Part shown: positions 8,496 to 18,329 of the stretch, piece after piece
Layout: every line of letters begins with the position of its first letter
How positions within the stretch are numbered: the stretch's first letter is position 1
From: Methylotenera_A sp040079935
GTDB lineage: Bacteria; Pseudomonadota; Gammaproteobacteria; Burkholderiales; Methylophilaceae
Reading direction: 5' to 3'
Length of the DNA stretch: 64,000 nt
Assembly: GCA_040079935.1 (NCBI GenBank)
Contig: JBEBJI010000002.1
Location: 1-64,000 of the forward strand
Notes under the pieces: generated by a model
Told to the model about the DNA's origin: nothing
Databases searched by the model: none
What the model saw: only the letters and a program-made list of their open reading frames with translations
Program-made: the position numbers and the translations under genes

Positions 8496-10220
8496 ATGCA
8501 ATTTAGGTTGAACAGCTTTAAATTTTTTCCGCGCATTTTAATGGCACTGGTTAGCTTGTTTTTCACGGCTTTCGCCATTGCCGCACCTAATTTACCCGAC
8601 CCTGCAAATATTCCACGCCTTGAAACGCAACCTGCGCCACCCGTTATTACCAGCCCAAACATTGAGAAGAAAGATAGCGAGATTTATCCTAGCCCGTTGC
8701 AAACTAAATCTGATATTCAAGTCACCATTAGTCAGCTTAAATTTAGTGGCAACAAAAATGTGAGCGATGCGCAGCTTAGTACATTGTTGGTTGATTTTTT
8801 GGATAAACCTATTGGAATCAAAGAGCTAAATCAAATGATGTCGCAGGTGACGCGCTATTATCGTCAGCAAGGTTTTATGTTAGCCGAGGCTTATTTGCCC
8901 GAGCAGGACATCGCTAGCACTTTACAAATCGCCGTTGTGGAAGGCTATTTGGGCGAATTAAAACTACAAACAAAAGGCAAATTAGACGAAACATTTTTGA
9001 AAAAAATGGCTGCGCATGAGTTAGCCAATAATACAGCTATTCGAGAATCAAATTTAGTTAAAAATATCACCTTAATCAACTCACTGCCAGGCGTAAGAGC
9101 TGTTTCAGAGCTGGCGCCAGGGCGGGAAGTGGGTTACAGCGATGTGTCGATTGAAGTTGAGGCGCAGCCGCGCGTGGCAGGCTATATTTCGGCAAATACC
9201 TACGGTAACCGCTTTACTGGCAGAGAAGTATTGAATGCGGGCATCTATGTGAATAATCTTGCAGGCCGAGGCGATAGGTTGGGTTTGAATTTTAAAAATT
9301 CTAATGGCGAGCGTCAGCGTGCCGTGCAGCTTGGTTATATTGTACCAATCACTGAAGCAGGGACAATCTTAAACTTAAATGCGGGCTATTCGGATTATCG
9401 ATTAGGCGGTGAGTTTTCGATATTAGGTGCGACTGGTGATAGCGCGTACGTCAGTGCGTTTTTGGATCAGCCACTATTACGCTCAAGACAAGGCAATATC
9501 ACGTCAAGAGTTGGGCTTTCTTACAAAGATGTTTCTGACGATGTTTCAGCATTTGCGTTAGAAAATCACCGCAGTATCAACGCCTTAGAGCTCGGATTGT
9601 TTGGCGATTGGCGTGATGGCAGTTGGAACGGATTTAATCAATTAGGGATGAACTTAAAGTTTGCTGGCGTAAACTTTAAAAACAGTTTGGCGAAGTCTTT
9701 GGATGCAACAGGTGCCGAAACGGCAGGTAATTTTGTAAAGTACAATCTGTTCGGATCCCGCATCCAGCCTTTATCTGCCGACTTTAACCTAATTTTTAGA
9801 GCAGAGTTTCAAGGTGCGAATAATAACTTGGATAGCGCAGAAAAATTGGCGATTGGCGGCGTAAATCGTTGGCGCGAATTTGGCGAATTGCCTACTTCAT
9901 CCGACCGAGGTTTGATTGTTGGCGTCGAGTTGAGGAAGCGCCCAGTGCCGTTAACTGGGTTGGCAAAGTTCTTGCCTATATTTAATGGCGCAGATGCGAG
10001 CCCGTATGTGTTTTTTGATAGCGGTAAGGGTATTATTAACCATCATGCGCTAAGCGATGACAACCATGTACGGTCATCACATGTTGGTGCGGGAATAGAT
10101 ATGCTGTTTGCAAAAGGGTGGACGCTGGATTTAACCGTGTCGCATCAAGAAAGTAAGATTGAAGGCGTCGATACAGAGCGCGAAACAAGGGCTTGGGGGC
10201 GGATTCAAAAAGAATTTTAG
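8496..10220 (+). CDS. Two-partner secretion outer-membrane transporter (TpsB; ShlB/FhaC/HecB family)
   Basis: 574-residue Omp85-superfamily transporter that exports the adjacent exoprotein through the outer membrane. A signal peptide spans about residues 1-30 (FFTAFAIAA). A proline-rich linker and POTRA domains follow (the second from about residue 75, ITISQLKFSGN-like; QQGFMLAEAYLP is a typical POTRA end). Beyond about residue 220 is a beta-barrel with alternating aromatic strands, and the protein ends in phenylalanine, as outer-membrane barrels do. The start codon at 8496 is ATG. The TpsA gene starts 2 bases after its stop, the normal arrangement. Substrate is inferred from that linkage. 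Confidence 0.88.
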   Translation: MQFRLNSFKFFPRILMALVSLFFTAFAIAAPNLPDPANIPRLETQPAPPVITSPNIEKKDSEIYPSPLQTKSDIQVTISQLKFSGNKNVSDAQLSTLLVDFLDKPIGIKELNQMMSQVTRYYRQQGFMLAEAYLPEQDIASTLQIAVVEGYLGELKLQTKGKLDETFLKKMAAHELANNTAIRESNLVKNITLINSLPGVRAVSELAPGREVGYSDVSIEVEAQPRVAGYISANTYGNRFTGREVLNAGIYVNNLAGRGDRLGLNFKNSNGERQRAVQLGYIVPITEAGTILNLNAGYSDYRLGGEFSILGATGDSAYVSAFLDQPLLRSRQGNITSRVGLSYKDVSDDVSAFALENHRSINALELGLFGDWRDGSWNGFNQLGMNLKFAGVNFKNSLAKSLDATGAETAGNFVKYNLFGSRIQPLSADFNLIFRAEFQGANNNLDSAEKLAIGGVNRWREFGELPTSSDRGLIVGVELRKRPVPLTGLAKFLPIFNGADASPYVFFDSGKGIINHHALSDDNHVRSSHVGAGIDMLFAKGWTLDLTVSHQESKIEGVDTERETRAWGRIQKEF

Positions 10221-10222
10221 AG

Positions 10223-13200
10223 ATGAAATCGAATTTTAAAGCTAAAAAAATATTTAATTTAACGCAGCAGGCACGTATGAGAATGGTGCTGTCAGCGTTT
10301 ATTTGCGGTGCTTTTGGCAATGCGCATGCCTTACCATTTGGCGAGCAAGTGCAAGCGGGTAATCTAAGTTTTGAGCGCGGCGCACAATATCTTAATATCA
10401 ATCAAACCAGTCAAAAAGCAATTGCAAATTGGCAATCGTTTAGCATCGCGGTGAATGAGTCGGTTAGGCTGAATCAGCCTGCGCAGGGCGTAGCGCTGTT
10501 TAGAGTTATTGGTAACGATACATCTCAAATTTATGGCAGCTTAAGCGCAACAGGCAGCTTGTTTTTAAGCAACCCTAACGGCGTGTTGTTTGGGCGTAGC
10601 GCGCAAGTAGATGTGGGTAGCTTAGTTGCAACTAATATGCGCATCAACGATAGCGATTTTTTAGCAGGCAATTATCAATTTCATGCAGATGGCAACGCTA
10701 GCGTGGTGAATGAGGGCGTGATTCGTACGGAAGATGGCGGTTACATTGCGCTACTGGGTAGCACAGTTGAAAACAGCGGCGCACTGCAAGCTAATAATGG
10801 CAGCGTCATATTGGGATCGGCGCAATCTGCCATATTGGATTTTTATGGTGATGGTTTGGTGCGCGTTAAATTAGATGGCGATGCGCTGAATGCCGTGATT
10901 AAGCAAACAGGCAATATTTTCGCCGACGGCGGCGCGGTGCAACTAGCCACCAATGCACGCACCGCTGCTATCAATGTCGATGGTGTGGTTCAAGCTAATA
11001 GCTTGATTGAGCGCAATGGCGTGATTCGACTGGAAGGCGGTAAAAACGCCAAAGTGAGTGTGAGTGGTACATTAAGCGCCGCAGGTAACGAAACTGCCAC
11101 TACTGGCGGCCGTGTCGAAATTACAGGTGAGCAAGTCGCGCTATTCAATGGCGCAAAGTTAGATGCCTCAGGCAATGTGGGCGGCGGCACGGTATTGGTC
11201 GGTGGCGACTATCAAGGTAAAAACGCGCTAGTTTACAATTCCCGCACCACTTACGTAGATAAAGACGTCAGCATCAATGTGGATGCTAAGAACAACGGCA
11301 ATGGCGGCAAAGCCATTGTATGGGCAGAAGAAGTTACGCGCTACTACGGCAGCATTTCAGCCAAAGGTGGGGAAAATGTTGGTAATGGCGGTTTCTCAGA
11401 GGTTTCTGGCAAACGCTTGCTTAATTTTCTAGGCAAAGCAGATTTAAGTGCGGTTAATGGTCTAGGTGGCAGTTTGCTGCTCGACCCATTGAACATTACA
11501 TTAACAACTGCTGACGTAAATACGGCTGGTTTCACGCTGCCAGGTGATATTACTGAAGCTTTTGCAGATGATGCGGGTTTAACTAGCACGTTTAGAGTGA
11601 ATGCGGGCGGCAGCTTTGCTGGCATAGCTGCGGGTAGCACTATTACGCTTCAAGCAACAAATGATATTACTGTGGCCAGTGCGTTTAACGTCGCTACCGC
11701 AACAGGCTCGGCTAATAATAGTTTGGTGTTGCAAGCCAATAACAATATCAACGTAAATGCGGCAGTGACTACCACTGGCACCGGCTCAATTACTATGACA
11801 GCCAATGCCGATAATCTTGGTGCTGGTAATTTGGCAATTGGCGCAAATAATCTTGCCTCACAAATGGGTGGCATTACTTTATCTGGCGTAAATATCACCA
11901 AAACCACTGGCACAATTATTTCTACAGGGGCAGCAAGTGCAAACGGCGGCAATATTAATATTATCGCCACAGGTACAGCTAATTTAGGTACTGGCGCAAT
12001 TACCGCCAATGGCGGTGCGGGAGCAGCGGCAACGGCTGGCGGTAACGCGGGGAATGTGACCATTACCGCCGCAGGTGCCATTACGACGGGCGCAGTCACG
12101 GCCACTGGCGGTGCTGCTGGCGCAGGCAATGCGGCTGGCGGCAATGCAGGCGCAATTAATATCTCAACCACTGTAGGCAACATTACAACAGGTGCTCTGG
12201 CAGCCAGCACTGGTGCGGCTACTGGCACGGGTTCTGGTGGTGCGGTAGGCGGTATTACGGTTAATAATACGGCCATCGCGGGCAATGTTACACTTGGTGC
12301 GTTAACAACTTCTGGCGGTGCAAACGGTAATGCAGGCACAATAAGTGCAAACGCCGCAGGAGTGCTAACACTTAATGGTGCCATTGCGGCCAATGCTGGC
12401 AACAATGTTGCAGCTACTATTCAGGCAGGTAAAAACGCAGGGGCTATTACTTTAACTGGTAATAGTATTGCATTGGTCGCCGCCGCAACTATTAACGCAA
12501 ATGGCGGTAATGGTCTAGGTGCTAATCAAAATGGCGGTAACGGAGCGGCGGTAAATTTAAATGCAACAGGTGCGATTTCAGTGCGGGCGATTACGGCCAA
12601 TGGCGGCAATGGCGTGGCCACTAATGCGGCAGGCGGTAATGCGGGTTCTATTACGATTGCTACTAATGCAGGTGACATCACTACTAATGCAGGAGCGCTA
12701 ACTGCCAGAACTGGCACTGGTATTGGCACAGGTGCTGATAGTGCGCAAGGTTTTGTGACTGTAAATAACACTTCAGTGGCTGGCATAATAGCAACAGGTG
12801 CAATTAACACGAGCGGCCAAACCAATGGGCATGGCGGTAATATTAACGTAACTGGTAACGGCAACGTGACTGTTACAGGCACGGTCAGCAGTTCTGGCGG
12901 GGCCTCTACTGGCCTGCGTACTGGGCGCAATGCAGGTAATCTAACGATAACGGGCGTGAATCGCTTGATCACTGGCGCAATTACTGCCAACGGTGGCGCA
13001 GCAATTGGTGCTGTGCAAGCGGGCGGTAATGCAGGTGTGGTTTCAATCACGGGCGTTGGCACATTAAACACAGTGGCCATTAATGCGCAAGCTGGCTCAG
13101 CTACCACCATTGGTGCGGGTGGTGCAACGGGTGGCATTACATTAAACGGGTCAACAGTAGTTGCGGGTACGCTTACCACCACAGGGGGTAGCAATGGCAA

Positions 13201-16200
13201 CGCAGGTAATATTGGCGTAACTTCTACGGCTAGTATGACAGTAGGCGCAATTGCTGCCAATGGTGGCGGCGCATTGGCAGGTGTATCAGGGCGTAATGCT
13301 GGCACGGTCACGCTTAATTCAGCAGGTGCTGTTACTGCTACAACTATTGCGGCGGCTGGCACTAATGGCAATGGTGCAACACTTAATTTGGCAGGTGGCA
13401 ATGCGGCAGCTATTAATGTGACTGGCGTTGGTGGTATTATCACTACTGCTATATCAGCTAGCGGCGGTGCAGGCACTACTACCAACGCAGCAGGCGGCAA
13501 TGCTGGCGCAATTACCATCACAAATAGTGGTACAGGCAATATTGCTGTAACGACGTTGGCAGCGCAAACGGGTGCTGCCACGGGTACAGGTACAAGTGGC
13601 ACAGCTGCTAATATTTTAGTAACCAACACAGCAACTGGCGGCAACTTAACAGCCACCAATATTACAACTACTGGTGGTGCTAATGGTAATGGTGGCAATG
13701 TCACTTTATCTTCATTAGGCACAACCACAGCTGGCACTATTGCGGCATCTGGCGCGACCTCAACAGGCATTCGTGTTGGGCGAACAGGCGGTAATGTGGC
13801 GGTATCAGGCGCAACTGTGACAACAGGCGCAATTACAGCAAATGGCGCAAATGGCGTTGGTTTAAATCAAGCAGGCGGCAATGCAGGCGCAGTATCACTG
13901 ACTGCCAGCACTGGCACAGTTGTCACGCAAGCCGTCAGTGCAGTTGGCGGTGCTGGGGTAGCTACCAATGCTAACGGTGGCAACGGTGGCGCAGTAGTTT
14001 TAGATACGGGCGCAGGCTCAACCATAACCATGAATAACATTAATACCACAGGTGGCAACCGCGTTGGGACTGGCGCGGCGGGCAATGGCGGCAACATTTC
14101 AGTGGCCAATAATGCATTATTATCAGCTAACACAACCATTACTGCTACGGGCGGCGCGGTCGGCGGCACTAGTGGAGCGGTAAATTTTGCTGGCACAATT
14201 AATTCGTTAGGGGTAAACCGTACATTAGCTGTTAATACAACGGCAGCTACCATATTCACTGGCGCAATTGGTAACAGTTTAGCATTGGCTAGTTTAACCA
14301 CTAATGCTGGTGGTACAACTGCTATTAATGGTGGCGCGGTCATTACCACGGCTGCACAAACTTATAATGACGCTACGACTTTAGGCACGGCAACAACTTT
14401 TACCACCACAAATAGCGCGGTTAATTTTGCCAGCAGCGTGAATGCAGGCGGCAATAATGTGGTCATCGCGGCTGGCACCGGCGCGGTTACCGCAAATAAT
14501 TCTGCCAATAACTTTGGAAATTTAGCCATTACCGCAGGCAGTGCGAATATTCGTGATTCTGGCGCGATTGTGCTTGGCGCTACAAACGTAACAGGCGCTT
14601 ATTCGTTGCAGAGCGGAGCTTCAGTTACCCAATCTGCTGCAGTAATAGTTGGTGGCACAACTACGCTAATTTCAGGTGCAAGTGATGTAACGCTTAATAA
14701 CCCATTGAATGATTTTAATGCGGTGACGATTAACTCCGCTAGAGATGTGAATATAGTGGACGCCAACGCGTTAACTATTGGCACTTCAGCGGTTAGAACA
14801 TTAGCGGCGCGCACGCTTAGCAACAATCTAACATTAGCTGGAAACGTGACTGCAACGGGCGCAGGTGATGCGATTGTGCTTGCTTCAGCAGCTAACTTTA
14901 TTAACTCGGCAAATAACACGCTAACACCTGGCACAGGCCGTTGGCTGGTATATTCCACCAGCCCATTGTTAGATACGCGCGGTGCGCTTTTAACAACTAA
15001 TTATGACTTTAAACAATACAACACTGCATTTGGCGGCAGTATTTTAGGCGCAGGCGATGGTTTTATTTACACCCTCGCGCCCACTATTACTCCCACATTA
15101 TCAGGCACTGCAACTAAAGGTTATGACGGCAACAACACTGCGCCAATTGGTAGCTTGGCACTTGGTCAAACAGGAGCGATAGATGGCGATAGTATTGTAT
15201 TGTCGGGCTTAAGCAGCTCGACCTATGACAATAAAAATGCTGGTACTGGCAAAACAGTCAGTGCGACGGGCATTTCACTTGCCAGTGCGACTAACGGCGC
15301 TAAGCCAGTATTTGGCTACCAATTGGCTAGCACCACGGCAACTGGAGCGGTGGGTACTATTAATCAGCGCGCAATTACCGTTACCGCCGCCACTGACACT
15401 AAAACCTATGATGCAAATACTAACTCGGCAGGCGCACCAACATTGACTTCTGGCAGCATTGTTAGCGGTGATTCTGCCGCGTTTAGCCAAACGTTTGATA
15501 ACAAAAATGCAGGAACGGGAAAAACGCTCACTGCAGCTGGCACGGTGACAGATGGTAATGGCGGTGCTAATTATGCGGTGACTTTTGTGAGTGATAATAC
15601 CGGTGTGATTAACCAACGGGCTCTTGCTGGCGCTATTACAGCTAATAATAAAACTTATGATGCAACGACTGCTGCCACCATTGCTACGCGTAGTCTGACG
15701 GGTGTAATTGGCTTGGATGATGTAACTTACACAGGCGGAACAGCGACTTTTGATAACAAAAACGTAAGCACTGGTAAAACCGTGATAGGCACAGGTTTAG
15801 GTTTAAGCGGCGCGGATGCAGGTAATTACACGGTGAACACAACAGCTGCTACAACGGCGGATATTGCCAAGGCTGACATTACGGCAGTTACGGGCATTAC
15901 TGCTAATAACAAAGTGTATGACGCAACGACAGCGGCTAGCCTTAATACAGGCGCAGCCGCATATACAGGCAAAATTGCTGGTGATAATCTCACGGTTGCA
16001 ACAGTTATTGGCAACTTTAGCGACGCAAATGCAGGCCTTGGCAAAACAGTGAATATCAGTGGTATTAGCCTAGGCGGTGCAGATGCAGGTAACTATAATC
16101 TCACCACGACCACAGCAAGCACCGCGGCAGATATTAGCCAACGTGCGATTAGCGTGACTGCAAATCCTGGGCAAAGTAAGATTTTTGGCGCTGCTGACCC

Positions 16201-16642
16201 GTTACCATTTGCCTTTACGGTGGGCGGACTTGGTTTGGTAGGTGCTGATACACTTACAGGTGCGCTTGACCGCGCGGCGGGTGAGGTGGTGGGTAGCTAT
16301 GCGATTAACCAAGGCAGCTTGTTAGCTTCATCCAATTACCTGTTAACTTATGTTGGTAATAATTTTAATATTCTGACTCCATCAACTACTGGCGGTGGCA
16401 ATCCACGTAATGGCGCGGGTTTGGTGGACTTAAACCCAGCGTTAGGCAATTACACCAATCAGCAGCTTTTTGTGTTGAATGTGGGAGCGACTGCCGCAGG
16501 TGTTGATTCTGAAGGTAATCAGCAGGCATGCGAAGGCGACCCAGAAACATTGGCAAAAGATAAAGAGTTTGTGTTGATGTTAAACTACGGTTTGAATTTG
16601 CCAAAAGGCGTTAATACTAGTTGTGATAAGGTTACGCTATAA
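10223..16642 (+). CDS. Two-partner secretion exoprotein (TpsA), filamentous-haemagglutinin family with MBG/YDG repeats
   Basis: 2139-residue secreted adhesin-like protein. I place the start at the ATG 2 bases after tpsB rather than a TTG 30 bases upstream inside tpsB. The long signal peptide ends at AHA (residue 36). The TPS secretion domain (about 37-280) contains the NPNGVLFGRS motif. A Gly/Asn/Ala/Thr-rich beta-helix region follows, with four degenerate supra-repeats between about residues 650 and 1260. Residues about 1610-2050 hold several MBG/YDG-type modules with KTYD and KVYDATTAAS starts. The mature protein has only two cysteines, 31 residues apart, the last five residues from the C-terminus, as in surface-tethered HMW1-type adhesins. 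The next gene, pgm, begins after 5 bases. Function as an adhesin or biofilm factor is inferred from family. Confidence 0.88.
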   Translation: MKSNFKAKKIFNLTQQARMRMVLSAFICGAFGNAHALPFGEQVQAGNLSFERGAQYLNINQTSQKAIANWQSFSIAVNESVRLNQPAQGVALFRVIGNDTSQIYGSLSATGSLFLSNPNGVLFGRSAQVDVGSLVATNMRINDSDFLAGNYQFHADGNASVVNEGVIRTEDGGYIALLGSTVENSGALQANNGSVILGSAQSAILDFYGDGLVRVKLDGDALNAVIKQTGNIFADGGAVQLATNARTAAINVDGVVQANSLIERNGVIRLEGGKNAKVSVSGTLSAAGNETATTGGRVEITGEQVALFNGAKLDASGNVGGGTVLVGGDYQGKNALVYNSRTTYVDKDVSINVDAKNNGNGGKAIVWAEEVTRYYGSISAKGGENVGNGGFSEVSGKRLLNFLGKADLSAVNGLGGSLLLDPLNITLTTADVNTAGFTLPGDITEAFADDAGLTSTFRVNAGGSFAGIAAGSTITLQATNDITVASAFNVATATGSANNSLVLQANNNINVNAAVTTTGTGSITMTANADNLGAGNLAIGANNLASQMGGITLSGVNITKTTGTIISTGAASANGGNINIIATGTANLGTGAITANGGAGAAATAGGNAGNVTITAAGAITTGAVTATGGAAGAGNAAGGNAGAINISTTVGNITTGALAASTGAATGTGSGGAVGGITVNNTAIAGNVTLGALTTSGGANGNAGTISANAAGVLTLNGAIAANAGNNVAATIQAGKNAGAITLTGNSIALVAAATINANGGNGLGANQNGGNGAAVNLNATGAISVRAITANGGNGVATNAAGGNAGSITIATNAGDITTNAGALTARTGTGIGTGADSAQGFVTVNNTSVAGIIATGAINTSGQTNGHGGNINVTGNGNVTVTGTVSSSGGASTGLRTGRNAGNLTITGVNRLITGAITANGGAAIGAVQAGGNAGVVSITGVGTLNTVAINAQAGSATTIGAGGATGGITLNGSTVVAGTLTTTGGSNGNAGNIGVTSTASMTVGAIAANGGGALAGVSGRNAGTVTLNSAGAVTATTIAAAGTNGNGATLNLAGGNAAAINVTGVGGIITTAISASGGAGTTTNAAGGNAGAITITNSGTGNIAVTTLAAQTGAATGTGTSGTAANILVTNTATGGNLTATNITTTGGANGNGGNVTLSSLGTTTAGTIAASGATSTGIRVGRTGGNVAVSGATVTTGAITANGANGVGLNQAGGNAGAVSLTASTGTVVTQAVSAVGGAGVATNANGGNGGAVVLDTGAGSTITMNNINTTGGNRVGTGAAGNGGNISVANNALLSANTTITATGGAVGGTSGAVNFAGTINSLGVNRTLAVNTTAATIFTGAIGNSLALASLTTNAGGTTAINGGAVITTAAQTYNDATTLGTATTFTTTNSAVNFASSVNAGGNNVVIAAGTGAVTANNSANNFGNLAITAGSANIRDSGAIVLGATNVTGAYSLQSGASVTQSAAVIVGGTTTLISGASDVTLNNPLNDFNAVTINSARDVNIVDANALTIGTSAVRTLAARTLSNNLTLAGNVTATGAGDAIVLASAANFINSANNTLTPGTGRWLVYSTSPLLDTRGALLTTNYDFKQYNTAFGGSILGAGDGFIYTLAPTITPTLSGTATKGYDGNNTAPIGSLALGQTGAIDGDSIVLSGLSSSTYDNKNAGTGKTVSATGISLASATNGAKPVFGYQLASTTATGAVGTINQRAITVTAATDTKTYDANTNSAGAPTLTSGSIVSGDSAAFSQTFDNKNAGTGKTLTAAGTVTDGNGGANYAVTFVSDNTGVINQRALAGAITANNKTYDATTAATIATRSLTGVIGLDDVTYTGGTATFDNKNVSTGKTVIGTGLGLSGADAGNYTVNTTAATTADIAKADITAVTGITANNKVYDATTAASLNTGAAAYTGKIAGDNLTVATVIGNFSDANAGLGKTVNISGISLGGADAGNYNLTTTTASTAADISQRAISVTANPGQSKIFGAADPLPFAFTVGGLGLVGADTLTGALDRAAGEVVGSYAINQGSLLASSNYLLTYVGNNFNILTPSTTGGGNPRNGAGLVDLNPALGNYTNQQLFVLNVGATAAGVDSEGNQQACEGDPETLAKDKEFVLMLNYGLNLPKGVNTSCDKVTL
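12190..14000 (+). repeat. Degenerate supra-repeats inside the TpsA beta-helix region
   Basis: Within the exoprotein gene a composite unit recurs about every 380-500 bases. Anchor peptides of the type LAA-x-TGAATGTG begin near bases 12199, 12701, 13083 and 13559. Each is followed by a VNNTA-like stretch, a TTxGGxNGNAG block and one or two ITANGG...AGGNAG blocks. The copies have diverged at DNA level, so they are old or selected only for beta-helix geometry. Confidence 0.65.
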
Positions 16643-16647
16643 TTGAT

Positions 16648-18267
16648 ATGACTACTACCCAACCATATTTAGACCAAAAACCTGGCACTTCTGGTCTGCG
16701 AAAAAAAGTAAAAATTTTTCAACGAGCCAACTACCTAGAAAACTTTGTACAAAGTATTTTTGATTCAATCGAAATCACGCCTAACGCAGCTTTAACACTG
16801 GGCGGCGATGGGCGTTTTTATAACCGCGTGGCCGTTCAAACCATTATTAAAATGGCTGTGGCGAATGGCTTTGCACGTGTGCTGGTTGGTCAAGGCGGCA
16901 TTTTATCTACACCCGCAGCGTCGCATATTATTCGCAAATATCAAACTTTGGGCGGCATTATTTTATCCGCCAGTCATAATCCTGCCGGGCCAGAAGAAGA
17001 TTTTGGCATTAAATACAACACGCCCAATGGCGGCCCTGCGCCAGAGAAAATTACCGAAGCGATTTTTGCAAAAAGCAAAACTATTAGCGAATATAAAATT
17101 GCCAATTTTGATGATGTGGATATTGAAACTATCGGCAAAACCAATATTGAAAACTTTACGGTCGAAGTCATTAATCCTGTCACAGATTATGCTGATTTAA
17201 TGGCACAACTGTTTGATTTTAAAGAGATTAAAGCATTGTTTGCTTTAGGCTTTAGCATGAAATTTGATGCCATGCACGCGGTGACTGGACCTTATGCCAA
17301 AGAGGTTTTTGTAGAGCGTTTAGGCGCGCCAGCAGAGTGCTTAATGAATTGTGAAGTGTCGGAAACTTTTGGTGGCGGACATCCTGACCCAAATTTAACT
17401 TATGCGCACGATTTAGTAGATATTTTATATCATAAAAATGCGCCAGATTTTGGCGCGGCATCGGATGGTGACGGTGATCGCAACATGATTTTGGGCAACC
17501 ATTTTTTTGTAACGCCGTCCGACAGTTTGGCAATAATTGCCGCAAATGCAAAACTAATTCCCGCCTACAAGCAAGGATTGGCTGGCGTTGCACGCAGTAT
17601 GCCTACTAGTGGCGCGGTAGATAGAGTCGCTGCAAAATTGAATATTCCTTGCTACGAAACACCAACTGGTTGGAAGTTTTTTGGCAATCTAATGGATGCA
17701 GATAAAGTGACGCTTTGTGGCGAAGAGAGCTTTGGTACTGGCTCTAATCACGTGCGCGAAAAAGATGGTTTGTGGGCGGTGCTGTGTTGGCTCAATATTA
17801 TCGCCGCTAAAAAGCAAAGCGTAGAAGAAGTCGTTAAAGCGCATTGGGCAGAATATGGCCGAAATGTATATTCGCGCCACGATTATGAGGCGATTCCAAC
17901 AGAGGCTGCCAATGGTGTGATGGCGCATATTAAGGCGCAATTTAGCGCTTTACCAAACCAAAAATTTGGAAAATATACCGTAAAAAATTGTGATGATTTT
18001 AGCTATACCGACCCGATTGATGGCTCAGTCAGCTCTGGCCAAGGCATTCGCATATTATTTACAGATGGCTCGCGTATTGTGTTTCGGCTTTCTGGTACAG
18101 GCACCGAGGGTGCAACTTTGCGCATTTATTTAGAAGCGTTTGAGCCGAATGTAGAAAACCATCATTTGGATGCGCAAGTGGCTTTAAGTGAGATGATACA
18201 AATTGCGCTGGAAATATCTGAATTAAAACAACGCACTGGGCGCGATAAGCCTACTGTAATTACCTAA
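16648..18267 (+). CDS. pgm: Phosphoglucomutase (alpha-D-glucose phosphate-specific)
   Basis: 539-residue alpha-D-phosphohexomutase that interconverts glucose 1-phosphate and glucose 6-phosphate. The phosphoserine is S109 in SASHNP, the metal loop is DGDGDR at residues 273-278, and the sugar-binding region CGEESFGTGSNH is present. The phosphate-binding loop is RLSGTGTEGATLR. The N-terminus QKPGTSGLRKKV is typical of the long glucose-specific Pgm group. It begins 5 bases after the TpsA stop, so it may be cotranscribed with the adhesin genes. Pgm feeds UDP-glucose synthesis, which in Haemophilus is needed to glycosylate HMW1; a link here is only inference. It converges with the minus-strand gene at 18330. 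Confidence 0.9.
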   Translation: MTTTQPYLDQKPGTSGLRKKVKIFQRANYLENFVQSIFDSIEITPNAALTLGGDGRFYNRVAVQTIIKMAVANGFARVLVGQGGILSTPAASHIIRKYQTLGGIILSASHNPAGPEEDFGIKYNTPNGGPAPEKITEAIFAKSKTISEYKIANFDDVDIETIGKTNIENFTVEVINPVTDYADLMAQLFDFKEIKALFALGFSMKFDAMHAVTGPYAKEVFVERLGAPAECLMNCEVSETFGGGHPDPNLTYAHDLVDILYHKNAPDFGAASDGDGDRNMILGNHFFVTPSDSLAIIAANAKLIPAYKQGLAGVARSMPTSGAVDRVAAKLNIPCYETPTGWKFFGNLMDADKVTLCGEESFGTGSNHVREKDGLWAVLCWLNIIAAKKQSVEEVVKAHWAEYGRNVYSRHDYEAIPTEAANGVMAHIKAQFSALPNQKFGKYTVKNCDDFSYTDPIDGSVSSGQGIRILFTDGSRIVFRLSGTGTEGATLRIYLEAFEPNVENHHLDAQVALSEMIQIALEISELKQRTGRDKPTVIT

Positions 18268-18283
18268 AAAACTTTAAATTAAT

Positions 18284-18324
18284 CTACCTGCAAGCCAATA
18301 TCCATACGGGTTGCAGGGCAGTGC
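18284..18324. repeat. Dispersed palindromic repeat, copy 2
   Basis: Stem CCTGCAA/TTGCAGG (18287-18293 and 18311-18317) flanks a centre with AATATCCATACGGG. It occupies the 62-base gap between convergent pgm and the retropepsin-like gene. GCTTTT follows on the plus strand and A-rich sequence precedes it, so it could terminate transcription from both sides. Confidence 0.8.
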
Positions 18325-18329
18325 TTTTA

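Noticed and set aside
10193..10222. TTG start for tpsA inside tpsB
   Set aside because: It adds ten residues before an otherwise normal signal peptide; the ATG at 10223 follows the tpsB stop directly.
11650..14349. Long open frames antisense to the tpsA gene (for example 11650-12405 and 12526-13770)
   Set aside because: They arise because the Gly/Ala/Thr-rich repeat DNA has few stop codons on the other strand. Their products are Pro/Val/Ala-rich with no start signals or known domains, and the sense frame is an unmistakable TPS exoprotein.
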